A stretch of DNA of 64,000 nucleotides from UBA10438 sp044238605 (GTDB lineage Bacteria; Bacteroidota; Ignavibacteria; Kapaibacteriales; Kapaibacteriaceae). The stretch is from assembly GCA_044238605.1 (NCBI GenBank), contig JBIICY010000008.1:1-64000 (forward strand). The letters are read 5' to 3'. A model generated the notes under the pieces. It was not told where the DNA came from. It ran no database searches and was given only the letters and a program-made list of their open reading frames with translations. Positions 42,065-51,695 of the stretch are shown one piece after another. Both the position numbers and the translations under genes were made by a program. Numbering within the stretch: position 1 is the first letter of the stretch; the number at the start of each line of letters is the position of its first letter.

Positions 42065-44473
42065 ATGAACACACGTGCACTCATTCGCTCGGCGGCATTC
42101 AGCCTCTTGGCGGCACTGTGTGTGGTCAGCGCTAGCGCGCAGAACACATACGACCGTTTGTCGATTCTTGAGGAATTCACAAGCGCAACCTGTCCTCCTT
42201 GCGTACCTGTAGGGGTAATGCTCAAGGACGTCATCATGCCGAGCAACAATGTTGTTTCGGTCCGCTTCCACATGAACTGGCCAGCTCCAAACGATCCATG
42301 GAATTTGGACAATCCTACGGATAACGACAGCCGTCGTCAGTACTATGCCGTTTCTGGTATTCCTGATGGCTATTTGAACGGTAAGAAGGTAGCTCTGAGT
42401 GCTGCAGCTACGTTGACTGCAGCAATCAAGGCAGATAACGCAAAGAAGAGCCCGATCAAGCTCACTGTATCAGAAGCCAAGACAACAGATGGTGGTAACG
42501 TAACTGTAAAGATCAATACAAATATTGATCTCAAGACACACAGGCTCCACGTTGCCGTTGTTACATATCATGCTGTGATCGAAAATCTTCCACAGACGCT
42601 TGCAAACAGCAATGGCGAAACAGAGTTCGATGATGCGATGAACAAGATGCTCCCTAACGCTGGTGGAACATCTCTCTCGATGTCTGCGAACGAGGAAAAG
42701 ACGTTCAACTTTACGTATAACAAGAAGACTGGTCTTACATGGCCAGACGGCATGCAGTACATCGTGTGCTACGTTCAGAATACGTCTACAAAGGAAGTTC
42801 TCAATGCAGGAACAAACCTTGTTGTGTTCCAACCTGTCGTTGAAGTTGAAGGCACAAAGTGGGAATACATCGGGCGTAGTGCCTCGAAGACCCAGACAAT
42901 CAAGGTTACAAATCCAACAACAAGCGAGCTGCCAGTAGCATTTACCATCGCAAACGCTGATGCTCTTGCTTCTGCTGGCTGGTCTGTTTCGATGGATAAG
43001 GACATCATTTCTCTGAAGCCTGGAACATCTACAACGGTAACGGTAACAACAACAAGCGGATCACGCGCTTTCTTCGGCGGTATCGACTTTGTTGCTACAC
43101 CGCAGAATGTTGCTGGTATTGCCAAGGAAGGCAAAGCACAGTTCGGCTACCTCACAGAGGGTGCAAAGATTGTTGTATGGTCTGGAATCTCGGAAGGCAA
43201 TGTTGGCAACTACATCCCAGCTCTTGAATCATCATATGGTCAAGAAGTTGTGTTTGTTCCAGCAGCAGATGAAATCCTTCAAGCATTCAACCCTACATCA
43301 TTTGATGTTGGTGTCTTCTCTCTCAGCATCGACGGACGTTTCTTGATCCCAGGCGTTGCTCAGTTGGCCCAGATGATGTCAAAGGCAGGCAAGGGCGTTT
43401 TCGTTAGCGCACCTATGGGTCTTGGCGTAGCCACGTACCCAGACAACCAGTCATCACCAGGATATCCAGAAGCAAATGCATGGCTCACAGGCACGCTTGG
43501 GCTCAACCTTAGTGGATCAACTCAGCGCTACACTGGAAACACGCTCACACCGTTCGCTGTTACTGGAGTTGCTGGCGATGAAGTTGGTCTAGGTGGAACA
43601 TGGAACTGTAACCGCCCAACGAACAACTGGCCGTTCTACTGCCAGATCACAGACATCATGTCAATCAAGAACGGTTCTAACTCGATCGGTTGGGCTTACA
43701 CAGAGAACAACAAGGCAAACATCGTTGGTATCCGTTGCGCGAATCCTGGCGACGGTCGCGTAGTGTTCTCTTCATTCGGTGTTGAGCACAGCAATGATCA
43801 GAACGCTCGCAAGAGCCTGATGGAGCGCATCATCAAGTATTTGATGCCAGCTGGCGAACGTCCAGAGATCAGCATCAATGTTGCATCTGTAGACTTTGGC
43901 TATGTCAAGGTTGACGAGAAGCTCGAAAAGGCATTCGTTATCACGAATACTGGTAAGGCAGATCTTGTGATCAGCGAGATCGATCTCACTGGTGCTGACG
44001 TAACGGAATTCGACATCACAGACGGCCGTGCAGATGCGAACAACAAGATCACTGTTGCTCCAAATGGCAAGCACACTGTGAAGGCTCAATTCTGGCCATC
44101 AAAGGAAAAGGCATATACAGCTGCAATCTCAATCAAGAGCAATGCTGGCGATAAGACGATTCAGCTTCGTGGTACGAGTGTTACAACTAGCGTAGAAACA
44201 GATGTAGTAAGCGAGACAGGTTCAATCGGCATGACACTTGCTGGTTCAAACCCTGTTACAGCTTCTACTGCAATCCGCGTTCGTGCAAACGAAAACGTTA
44301 CGCTCACAGTTGTTAATGCTGCTGGCGAAACAGTTGCAACAGTCTTTAACGGCGTTGTAAGTGGTATCGAAACAGTATCACTCGGTTCGCTCAATGTAGC
44401 AGCTGGTACATACAATGTTGTAGCTACAAACGGCACAGATCGTGCAGTTCTTTCGATCGTAGTTGTGCGTTAA
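42065..44473 (+). CDS. Omp28-type secreted protein with T9SS C-terminal tail
   Basis: 802 aa. Signal peptide (MNTRALIRSAAFSLLAALCVV, cleavage after SASA), then an Omp28/thioredoxin-like domain with EEFTSATCPPCVPVG (CxxC at 43-46). A middle region follows, then a choice-of-anchor D/ASH-type Ig domain (about 640-720, VDFGYVKVDEKLEKAFVITNTG). The last about 80 residues (AGSNPVTASTAIRV to LSIVVVR) have the layout of type IX secretion sorting domains. Codon use is much more biased than in neighbours (AAC, AAG, CGT, ACA dominate), suggesting high expression. A strong terminator follows. Probably a major surface or extracellular protein. Confidence 0.85.
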   Translation: MNTRALIRSAAFSLLAALCVVSASAQNTYDRLSILEEFTSATCPPCVPVGVMLKDVIMPSNNVVSVRFHMNWPAPNDPWNLDNPTDNDSRRQYYAVSGIPDGYLNGKKVALSAAATLTAAIKADNAKKSPIKLTVSEAKTTDGGNVTVKINTNIDLKTHRLHVAVVTYHAVIENLPQTLANSNGETEFDDAMNKMLPNAGGTSLSMSANEEKTFNFTYNKKTGLTWPDGMQYIVCYVQNTSTKEVLNAGTNLVVFQPVVEVEGTKWEYIGRSASKTQTIKVTNPTTSELPVAFTIANADALASAGWSVSMDKDIISLKPGTSTTVTVTTTSGSRAFFGGIDFVATPQNVAGIAKEGKAQFGYLTEGAKIVVWSGISEGNVGNYIPALESSYGQEVVFVPAADEILQAFNPTSFDVGVFSLSIDGRFLIPGVAQLAQMMSKAGKGVFVSAPMGLGVATYPDNQSSPGYPEANAWLTGTLGLNLSGSTQRYTGNTLTPFAVTGVAGDEVGLGGTWNCNRPTNNWPFYCQITDIMSIKNGSNSIGWAYTENNKANIVGIRCANPGDGRVVFSSFGVEHSNDQNARKSLMERIIKYLMPAGERPEISINVASVDFGYVKVDEKLEKAFVITNTGKADLVISEIDLTGADVTEFDITDGRADANNKITVAPNGKHTVKAQFWPSKEKAYTAAISIKSNAGDKTIQLRGTSVTTSVETDVVSETGSIGMTLAGSNPVTASTAIRVRANENVTLTVVNAAGETVATVFNGVVSGIETVSLGSLNVAAGTYNVVATNGTDRAVLSIVVVR

Positions 44474-44510
44474 GCGCTTCAACAGTCGATTACGTCTTCG
44501 ACATAACAAG

Positions 44511-44549
44511 AAGGCGCATCGGGTATCCCCGAAGCGCCTTTGTTTTTTT
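44511..44549 (+). terminator. Strong intrinsic terminator
   Basis: Stem AAGGCGC-A-TCGGG pairs with CCCGA-A-GCGCCTT (44511-44540) and is followed by TGTTTTTTT. It ends the Omp28-type gene; the gene on the other strand converges on it. Confidence 0.92.
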
Positions 44550-44570
44550 AATCAAGTACCTAGGATGCGT

Positions 44571-45884
44571 CTATCGTCCAGCTCTGCGGTATTCGTACTT
44601 CGGATTTCCTGGCAGCGTAGAGCGCAGACGAAAGTCGCCGAAACCAGACGGATCCTCAAATGTGACAACAACGCCGTTAGGATACGTCCACCGAGAAAAC
44701 ACTGTAAGCCTGTTTTGTCCAAGCAACCGCTCAACTGTTAGAGGCTCCCCGTAGATGATGTACACACGTCCCATATCAGTAAGCCACCCTTCGTTGTACG
44801 ACCTAAACCTCTCGTTGGCAACCTCAATACGACCGTAGTACTCTTCCAGCGCCTCATTCTTGGCGCTGTTTGGTGTGGGGTCTATCGACTTCCAAAAGTT
44901 CTCGAATCGCGTTAAGCGTTCACCGTCCGTACTAGCTGCCAAAAGCGAGTCAATCGTGTCTTGTCCAGTTACATAGATCAGCTGCTTGATTGCCTTTCGT
45001 AGATCCTTCAGGAGTTCACCAGCCATAGACTGGGGAACATGGTAAGACCGGCTTGTGGATGCCAGCACGTCTGCTGTGTCAACTGCGCCATCTGCATTAA
45101 CGGGATGAGCACGTATCGCAAGAGTGTACTCTCCCGGGATCAGTCTTCCCGCGAGCACTATTGGCACAAACGCCTGCGTTGCTTGCCCCGTAGGACGCAT
45201 TGGCTCGGCGCTTCCGGATGCGAGTGCGCGCATATCTGAGCTTGAGATATCCCACGTAAAACCGACGAGGCTGCGAATTGATGACGTATAGTATTCGAAG
45301 AATGCAAAGAGTCGTTGATCATTCGACCACATCTGTTCGCCGATGTAGGGGATAATCGTATACCTATTGCCTCGTTGTTCGATTTCACTAAGGTACAGAA
45401 TCGAACTCAGGGCATCTGCTTCAGCATTGAGATCATACACTGTTTGGCGTTGTTCAGCAGAGTAGGTCTTCTGTCCAAACACATCGCGAGCCTGTACATC
45501 GATTACATAGATGCCAGCAGGCAGCGTAAATCGCCGTTGTGTGTTATCAGATTTGCCTGTTTTTCCGCGCACAACGGTATAGCTCGATTCAACGATCGTC
45601 TTCGTGAGAGATGTGTCTATGTATGTTGTACCAACGGTATCGCGTATGCGGATGCGGAGAGTGTATTCACCCACGAAGGAACCATCATACGGGGTGAACT
45701 GAAGATGCTCATACGGCATTGCCACATACACATCCAGTAGGGGATTGGCTGCCGGCCCCCTTCCTTTGAGGGATACCGCGTCGAGTTTAAGCACCGACAG
45801 TTGGTCCGTATACATCCATGCTGGTGCAGCGTTATGGACAGGTGGAGTCAATAGTCCGAGTGCTGCTGTAATGGGGAGGATCAT
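44571..45884 (-). CDS. GWxTD domain protein
   Basis: 437 aa with a signal-like N-terminus (MILPITAALGLL). The C-terminal part contains the namesake motif YNEGWLTDMGRVYIIYGEP and a GxxxVxFEDP-like ending, the GWxTD domain found in FCB-group bacteria; function unknown. The N-terminal half is beta-rich. Start set at 45884 because the longer frame to 46259 overlaps the CoA-transferase gene and lacks protein-like character. It follows that gene by 13 bp. Confidence 0.85.
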   Translation of the reverse strand: MILPITAALGLLTPPVHNAAPAWMYTDQLSVLKLDAVSLKGRGPAANPLLDVYVAMPYEHLQFTPYDGSFVGEYTLRIRIRDTVGTTYIDTSLTKTIVESSYTVVRGKTGKSDNTQRRFTLPAGIYVIDVQARDVFGQKTYSAEQRQTVYDLNAEADALSSILYLSEIEQRGNRYTIIPYIGEQMWSNDQRLFAFFEYYTSSIRSLVGFTWDISSSDMRALASGSAEPMRPTGQATQAFVPIVLAGRLIPGEYTLAIRAHPVNADGAVDTADVLASTSRSYHVPQSMAGELLKDLRKAIKQLIYVTGQDTIDSLLAASTDGERLTRFENFWKSIDPTPNSAKNEALEEYYGRIEVANERFRSYNEGWLTDMGRVYIIYGEPLTVERLLGQNRLTVFSRWTYPNGVVVTFEDPSGFGDFRLRSTLPGNPKYEYRRAGR

Positions 45885-45897
45885 GGTGTACTCTTCA

Positions 45898-47181
45898 CTA
45901 TACGTTGACCTGTAATTTCCAGACTTCCCGCGTTTCGCGCGCCAGACGTTCTCGGTCATCAGGATGTGCCAACCTGATGAGCATCTGTGCTCGCTCGCGC
46001 AAAGACGTGCCGTGAAGATAGGCCACGCCATACTCAGTGACAAGGTAGTGCACATGAGCGCGTGTTGATACCACGCCTGCGCCGGGTTTAAGCAGTGTTG
46101 TAATCCTGCTGATGCCGCTCGAGGTTCGCGAAGGCAGGGCGATGATGGGTCTGCCACCTTCAGCTCGTGCAGCGCCACGCATAAAATCAACCTGTCCGCC
46201 AACACCTGAATACGGCGCCGGCCCAATCGAGTCGGCGCACACTTGCCCGGTAACATCAACTTCGATAGCGCTGTTGATGGCCGTCATCTTTGGATTTCTC
46301 TGAATATTGGCTGGGTTGTTAACGTACGCAACATCAAGCATTGATATCATGGGATTGTCGTCGATAAAATCGTAGACCTTCTTTGACCCCATCACAAATG
46401 TTGCCACGATCTTATTGGGGTGAATCGTCTTTTGCGATCCGTTCACAACGTTGTTCTCGATCAGCGGCAGAAGGCCGTCGCTGAACATCTCTGTATGTAT
46501 GCCCAGGTTCTTATGCGAATGCAGCTGATGCAGCACAGCATCGGGAATTGCACCAATGCCCATCTGCAGCGTAGCCCCGTCATCAACAAGAGATGCCACG
46601 TGTTTGCCAATAGCTGTTTCGACATCACCAAGCACTGGAGGCTGGACCTCAAAGATTGGTTCATCCACCTCTATCATGTAGGTAAGCTTATCCTGATGGA
46701 TGAGTGCATCACCGTGTGTTCTCGGCATCCTGGGATTGACTTGTGCAATCACAATGCTGGCAGAGTGTAGGGCCTCATGCGCAGCCTCGACGGTTACTCC
46801 GAGTGAACAGAACCCGTGCTGGTCAGGGGGCGAGACATTGATCAATGCAACATCAACGGGGATCGTTCTTGATCGAAACAACTGTGGGATTTCTGATAGA
46901 AACACAGGTGCATAATCTGCTCTACCTTCCTGAACGGCCTTGCGCATGTTGCCGCCGATAAAGAGACATGTTACGCGGAAGCTCTCGGCATACACTGGGT
47001 CTGCATATGGTGCCGGACCCTCAGTATGGAGATGAATGATGCGTACATCACGCAAACGCTCTGCCTGACGCACGAGCTCGTGGATAAGCGTCTGTGGTGC
47101 TGCGGCAACACTGTGGATGTAGAGACTATGGCCAGACTGTATCGACGCGATAGCTTCTGAAACACGAACTACTCTGCCCAT
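45898..47181 (-). CDS. Acetyl-CoA hydrolase/CoA-transferase family protein
   Basis: 427 aa of the class I CoA-transferase fold (acetyl-CoA hydrolase, succinyl-CoA:acetate or 4-hydroxybutyrate CoA-transferase). Landmarks are LQMGIGAIPDAVL, the catalytic glutamate context INSAIEVDVTGQV, and GVGGQVDFMRGA. It moves CoA between short acyl groups; the exact acyl partner cannot be read. AGGAG precedes the ATG. It is transcribed away from the Fe-S oxidoreductase gene from an adjacent divergent promoter. Confidence 0.9.
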   Translation of the reverse strand: MGRVVRVSEAIASIQSGHSLYIHSVAAAPQTLIHELVRQAERLRDVRIIHLHTEGPAPYADPVYAESFRVTCLFIGGNMRKAVQEGRADYAPVFLSEIPQLFRSRTIPVDVALINVSPPDQHGFCSLGVTVEAAHEALHSASIVIAQVNPRMPRTHGDALIHQDKLTYMIEVDEPIFEVQPPVLGDVETAIGKHVASLVDDGATLQMGIGAIPDAVLHQLHSHKNLGIHTEMFSDGLLPLIENNVVNGSQKTIHPNKIVATFVMGSKKVYDFIDDNPMISMLDVAYVNNPANIQRNPKMTAINSAIEVDVTGQVCADSIGPAPYSGVGGQVDFMRGAARAEGGRPIIALPSRTSSGISRITTLLKPGAGVVSTRAHVHYLVTEYGVAYLHGTSLRERAQMLIRLAHPDDRERLARETREVWKLQVNV

Positions 47182-47209
47182 TGATTCTCCTGTAGGTATG
47201 CCAAGTGCA

Positions 47210-47217
47210 CAAAGTTA
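47210..47217 (-). promoter_or_regulatory. -7 box TAACTTTG for the CoA-transferase gene
   Basis: Exact TAnnTTTG on the minus strand, 28 nt upstream of the ATG at 47181. It lies back-to-back with the plus-strand box at 47226-47233. Confidence 0.55.
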
Positions 47218-47225
47218 CTCTTTGG

Positions 47226-47233
47226 TATTTTTG
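47226..47233 (+). promoter_or_regulatory. -7 box TATTTTTG for the Fe-S oxidoreductase gene
   Basis: Exact TAnnTTTG, 23 nt before the ATG at 47257 and only 8 bp from the divergent box, so the -33 regions of the two promoters overlap each other's start regions. Confidence 0.55.
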
Positions 47234-47256
47234 CACGACTATCTGGAGACCATCGC

Positions 47257-49290
47257 ATGGAAGTAAAGAACATCGTTTTTGTGATCATTCTTGCCGCAGC
47301 CTTCGGCATTTTTTCCCGCAGTGCTATGCGCCTTATCGCATGGCTCAATGTAGGAAAGCCGGATAACAGGTTTGATCGCATTGGAGAGCGCATCAAGACT
47401 ACACTTGTTGTAGGTATTGGTCAAAGCAAGATCCTACGTGACAAAGTAGCAGGGCCGATTCACGCGGGGATTTTCTGGGGCTTTCTGATCCTGTTGTTCT
47501 CTGTTATCGAAATGATCCTTGATGGATTCCATGAAGGATGGTCGCTGAATATTCTCGGACCGATCTATAGCGTGGTCTCAATCCTGACAGATGTTTTTTG
47601 CCTTCTTATCATCGTTGGTACGATGATGTCGCTATGGCGCAGGTACGTTACAAAAGTTAAACGCCTGCAGGTAGAGCATGAGAAAGTTGAAGCCGGGATG
47701 ATTCTACTAACGATATTTACTATCGTGAGCTCGCTGTTTATCGAGAATGCGCTTCGCGGTCAAATGCCATCGGGCGACTACTCATGGGCAGTGCGCCCTG
47801 TGAGCGGTCCGTTTGGCCATGCATTGGCTGGCATGTTGGGTAGCGGTGGCACGCACATCGTGTATGAGATTGCATGGTGGATGCACTGCGTGTTGATTCT
47901 GTCGTTTATGAACTACCTGCCGTACTCGAAACACCTGCACGTTCTAACGTCTATACCAAACGTCTTCCTGGGTCCGTTAGCCCCTTCCAATGCAATGCAG
48001 CCAATCGACTTTGAAGAAGAGGGCGTTGAAAAATTTGGTGTTGTTGATATTGAAGATCTCTCTTGGAAGTCGTTGCTTGACGGGTACACATGTACGCATT
48101 GCGGACGCTGCACAAGCGTGTGTCCGGCAAACCAGACGGGCAAGGTGCTCGATCCTCGTGGAGTGATCATTGCGATTCATGACCGTACGATGGACAAAGC
48201 GCCGTTGATCCTCAAAAAGCAGAATAACGAAGAGCTTACAACCGATGAGCAGGCCGTGTGGGACAAGAAGCTCATCGGCGACTACGTGAATCCCGATGCC
48301 TTGTGGGCGTGTACAACATGCGGTGCATGTATGCAGGAATGTCCAGTGAACATTGAACACGTACCAGCGATCGTTGGTATGCGTAGGTCAATGGTGATGA
48401 TGGAGTCGATGTTCAACGATGAGTCGGCACTGCTTCCGGATATCTACGGCAACATGGAAAACAACTCTGTGCCATGGGGCGGCTTCGGACAGGCCGATCG
48501 TGCAAACTGGGCAGACGGAATGGGAATCAAAACGGCCGCAGAAGATTCGTCGATGGAAGTGCTCTTCTGGGTTGGATGTGCTGGATCCTATGACGAACGT
48601 GCAAAGAAGACCACCAAGGCCTTCGCAGAGTTGATGCAGATCGCCGGAGTTGATTTCCGTATCCTGGGAACAGAAGAGAACTGCACAGGTGATGTTGCGC
48701 GCAGAACTGGTAACGAGTACCTGGCAGACATGCTTACCAAGACCAACGTAGAAACCTTCCAGCGCTATAATGTCACGAAGATCGTAGCCACCTGTCCGCA
48801 CTGCTTTAACTCGTTAAAGAATGAGTATCCGCAGTATGGATTCTCTGCTGAGATCCTTCACCACACGCAGTTCATACAGGAGCTTATCGCAAGTGGTAGG
48901 TTGGTGATCGACCGATCATCCGCATCATCAGAGGCGATCACGTATCATGACTCGTGCTATCTCGGGCGATACAACAACGAGTTTGAGGCGCCACGAGCGG
49001 CCATAGAAAACGTACCTGGCCTTACAATCCTCGAGCCCGCACGATCAGGCGACAGGGGGCTGTGCTGCGGTGCTGGCGGCGGACGCATGTTCATGGAAGA
49101 GCATGTTGGAGACCGTGTGAACATTACGCGTACCAATGAGCTCCTTGCTACCGGAGCGGAAACGATCGCTGTTAACTGTCCGTTCTGTGCCACGATGATT
49201 ACCGATGGCGTCAAGGCCGCTGAGAAGACCGACACTGTAGTTGTTCGCGACGTAGCAGAGATTCTGCTGGACCACGTACGGTCCAACTAA
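47257..49290 (+). CDS. Membrane-anchored Fe-S oxidoreductase (probable ETF:quinone oxidoreductase)
   Basis: 677 aa. The N-terminal about 240 residues have several membrane helices like a NarI/heme-b subunit. Two ferredoxin-type clusters follow (CTHCGRCTSVCP near 279; CTTCGACMQECP near 352), then two CCG domains (VGCAGSYDER, CPHCFNSLKNEYP; YHDSCYLGRYN, GLCCGAGGGRMFMEE). This layout is that of EMO-type proteins thought to pass electrons from electron-transfer flavoprotein to menaquinone, and of HdrD-like reductases. With acyl-CoA dehydrogenase and thiolase genes nearby, the ETF role is the better guess; ETF genes are not in the window. Confidence 0.88.
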   Translation: MEVKNIVFVIILAAAFGIFSRSAMRLIAWLNVGKPDNRFDRIGERIKTTLVVGIGQSKILRDKVAGPIHAGIFWGFLILLFSVIEMILDGFHEGWSLNILGPIYSVVSILTDVFCLLIIVGTMMSLWRRYVTKVKRLQVEHEKVEAGMILLTIFTIVSSLFIENALRGQMPSGDYSWAVRPVSGPFGHALAGMLGSGGTHIVYEIAWWMHCVLILSFMNYLPYSKHLHVLTSIPNVFLGPLAPSNAMQPIDFEEEGVEKFGVVDIEDLSWKSLLDGYTCTHCGRCTSVCPANQTGKVLDPRGVIIAIHDRTMDKAPLILKKQNNEELTTDEQAVWDKKLIGDYVNPDALWACTTCGACMQECPVNIEHVPAIVGMRRSMVMMESMFNDESALLPDIYGNMENNSVPWGGFGQADRANWADGMGIKTAAEDSSMEVLFWVGCAGSYDERAKKTTKAFAELMQIAGVDFRILGTEENCTGDVARRTGNEYLADMLTKTNVETFQRYNVTKIVATCPHCFNSLKNEYPQYGFSAEILHHTQFIQELIASGRLVIDRSSASSEAITYHDSCYLGRYNNEFEAPRAAIENVPGLTILEPARSGDRGLCCGAGGGRMFMEEHVGDRVNITRTNELLATGAETIAVNCPFCATMITDGVKAAEKTDTVVVRDVAEILLDHVRSN

Positions 49291-49299
49291 GGGTCGACG

Positions 49300-50580
49300 T
49301 TAGATCACACGTGCACTCATGCCGAATTGCTTTGCCAGCAGTTCGGTAAGGTGCGCGCGGTTATGCGAAGCAATGACGTCTTCGTTAGGCTTTGGCATAC
49401 GGCCCTGTTTCCACGCTGTATACATTTCGACGATGCTTGTTGCTATCGCGTCAACGTCGTCGGGCTCTGTGATCCATGCAGCCCCATATCGCTGAGCATC
49501 TTTGCGAAGTATGCCGTCGGGAACGCTTACCAGAAGCGGTTTACGCGATGCCATGTATTCGTAGAGCTTTGCACTGGAGATCGTATCGGCGTTGCGCGTG
49601 TTACCAACCATCATCCAGAGCGCATCACTCGAGAGTAGATGCCGTACTGAGTCGCCGTGCTCACAGTATCCATGATCGGTGATCAATGCATCAATGCGGT
49701 ACTTCTTTGCTGCCTTCTTGTATTCATCGCGGAGCAGACCAACAAACTGCAGGTCCAGCTTGATTGTTGGATTCTCGGTGATAACCTTCTTTACCGCCTT
49801 GAAAAAAGGGATCGGGGATACAACATCGTAGAAGATACCTGCATAGGTCAAACGAAATGCAGAATCTTCACGAGGAAAGGGGCTTACCTGCACAAAGTCT
49901 GCAGGATCATAACCGTGCGGAATGATGGCAACTTCGTCTGAGCGCAGAAAGTTATAGCGCGCAATGAGATGCTCTTTGATGCGACGGTTCGTAACGGTAA
50001 CACGAGAAGCAACAGAGAGCACTTCGCGTTCAAGCTGCTGATGTTTGTTTGAGTGCCACAGCGTTGGGTAGAAGTGAAACTGATTGCCTACCCATAAGTC
50101 ACGATAGTCCACAATCAGCGGAATACCTGTTTCCTTGCTTAGCGTGGCAGCGGCCATCATTGAGGAAAACGGCGGACCGCTCACAAAGATCGCTTCATAC
50201 TCATACTGCTGTACAAGGTCGCGTGCAACAGCAAGCGCCTGTTGTGCCCAGGCCTTCTTATTGTCGGGAATAAAGAACGTGTCGCTTAGCCGTCGGAGGA
50301 TCTTGCGAACAAACTCACGGGGCATTTTGATCGTGCCCTGATCTTTGAGCAGGCTATTGGGGTCTTTCCCCTCTGTGCGATAAATCAGTATGTCACGATC
50401 CTCAAGATCGGTGAGCAGTGATTCATCGTGCGCATAATACGCTGTTGGGCCCGTTGTAATCACATGCGGCTGCCATCCCACGTCGGGAAGGTACTTCATG
50501 AACTTACTAACACGCTGAACACCGCTAAGTCCCATTGGAGGGAAGTAGTAGGCAAAAACAAGAACGCGTTGATTCGACAT
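49300..50580 (-). CDS. Family 4-like glycosyltransferase
   Basis: 426 aa GT-B fold. N-terminal donor-acceptor opening VLVFAYYFPPMGLSGVQR, a VDYRDLW segment frequent in this group, and a C-terminal half with AIIPHGYDP, the nucleotide-sugar region and SSAKLYEYMASRKPLLVSV containing the conserved E. Transfers sugar to an unknown envelope acceptor. It follows the M24 peptidase gene by 6 bp and converges on the oxidoreductase gene with a 9-bp gap. Confidence 0.88.
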   Translation of the reverse strand: MSNQRVLVFAYYFPPMGLSGVQRVSKFMKYLPDVGWQPHVITTGPTAYYAHDESLLTDLEDRDILIYRTEGKDPNSLLKDQGTIKMPREFVRKILRRLSDTFFIPDNKKAWAQQALAVARDLVQQYEYEAIFVSGPPFSSMMAAATLSKETGIPLIVDYRDLWVGNQFHFYPTLWHSNKHQQLEREVLSVASRVTVTNRRIKEHLIARYNFLRSDEVAIIPHGYDPADFVQVSPFPREDSAFRLTYAGIFYDVVSPIPFFKAVKKVITENPTIKLDLQFVGLLRDEYKKAAKKYRIDALITDHGYCEHGDSVRHLLSSDALWMMVGNTRNADTISSAKLYEYMASRKPLLVSVPDGILRKDAQRYGAAWITEPDDVDAIATSIVEMYTAWKQGRMPKPNEDVIASHNRAHLTELLAKQFGMSARVI

Positions 50581-50586
50581 AATGGG

Positions 50587-51693
50587 TTAGACGATCACCA
50601 ATTCTCGTGGAGCAGTGGTCAAGATCTGCGCACCCTTAGGAGTTACCACAACATCGTCTTCGATGCGCATCCCGAACTTGCCCGGCAGATAGATTCCTGG
50701 TTCGATAGTAACGACGCAGTTCGTCGGAATCTGTTCATGCTTGTTGGTGTACGAAACGCGTGGATGCTCGTGGACTTCGTATCCAAGGCCGTGGCCAAGC
50801 GAGTGACGGAAGTAGTCGCCATATCCTGCACGAGAAATAACGTTGCGTGCAGCGGCATCCAGTTCGGCACCGGTCACACCCGAAACAGCTGCATCAAGAG
50901 CCGTCATGTGGGCATCATAGAGAACTGAAAAAACGTCGATGACAGCTTTTTTCGGTGTATCAACACAGAACGTTCTTGTCATATCACTGTAGAGACCGTC
51001 AACACAGCATCCAAAGTCCACAGTGATCACATCGCCCTTCTTGATCTTCGCATCACTGGCGCGTCCGTGCGGCATAGCACTGCGAGCCCCTGCCACAACG
51101 ATGATGTCGAAGGCGTCTTTCTCAGATCCCAGCTCGCGTGTTGTTGTAGCAAGGAATGTTGCGATCTGACGTTCGGTCATTCCTGGACGCACCATACCCA
51201 GCATGCGCTCATAAGCTGTGCTAGTAATCTGGGCCGCAGCTGCGATGCTCTTGATCTCGGAACTGCTCTTCGCAAGCAACAGGCCATCGATAAAGCCCGG
51301 GATATCAACAAGTTTTGATCCCTTCAATGCCTTCTTCATTCCGAGGTATCCGGCATGACTATGACGTCCCGAGTCGAAGCCAACGTTCTTCCAGGTCTTG
51401 TTGATCTGCTGAGCGGCAACAAGACTCCACGGATCGCGATTGATATAGACCTTGAGTCCGTCCAGCTTGTGCAGCTCTTTCTGCACCTGTACTTCGTACA
51501 GATCGTTTGTAAAGAAGTGTATGTTCTTCTTTGTCACGATAGCCATAGCATACGACCCCGAAAATCCAGTCAGGTATCTCAGGCTCGGCGTATGGGCTAT
51601 GACGTATGCATCGACCTTGTGAGCTGCAAGCCCCTTACGGATTGATGCTAGGCGCTCTGTGGCAGCGTTGAATTGGGCTCTGGAGGTGGCCAT
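50587..51693 (-). CDS. Cytoplasmic Xaa-Pro peptidase (M24B)
   Basis: 368 aa, without signal peptide. The creatinase-type N-domain contains SLRYLTGFSGSYA. The catalytic domain shows the dimetal ligands in VDFGCCVDGLYSDMTRTF (two Asp), HSLGHGLGYEVHE (His), TIEPGIYLPG (Glu) and MRIEDDVVVT (Glu). It is either an aminopeptidase P or a prolidase. Its start is 2 bp downstream of guaB. Confidence 0.93.
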   Translation of the reverse strand: MATSRAQFNAATERLASIRKGLAAHKVDAYVIAHTPSLRYLTGFSGSYAMAIVTKKNIHFFTNDLYEVQVQKELHKLDGLKVYINRDPWSLVAAQQINKTWKNVGFDSGRHSHAGYLGMKKALKGSKLVDIPGFIDGLLLAKSSSEIKSIAAAAQITSTAYERMLGMVRPGMTERQIATFLATTTRELGSEKDAFDIIVVAGARSAMPHGRASDAKIKKGDVITVDFGCCVDGLYSDMTRTFCVDTPKKAVIDVFSVLYDAHMTALDAAVSGVTGAELDAAARNVISRAGYGDYFRHSLGHGLGYEVHEHPRVSYTNKHEQIPTNCVVTIEPGIYLPGKFGMRIEDDVVVTPKGAQILTTAPRELVIV

Positions 51694-51695
51694 AG

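Noticed and set aside
45885..46259. N-terminal extension of the GWxTD protein
   Set aside because: It overlaps the CoA-transferase gene entirely and has no signal or domain; the ATG at 45884 gives a signal-like start.
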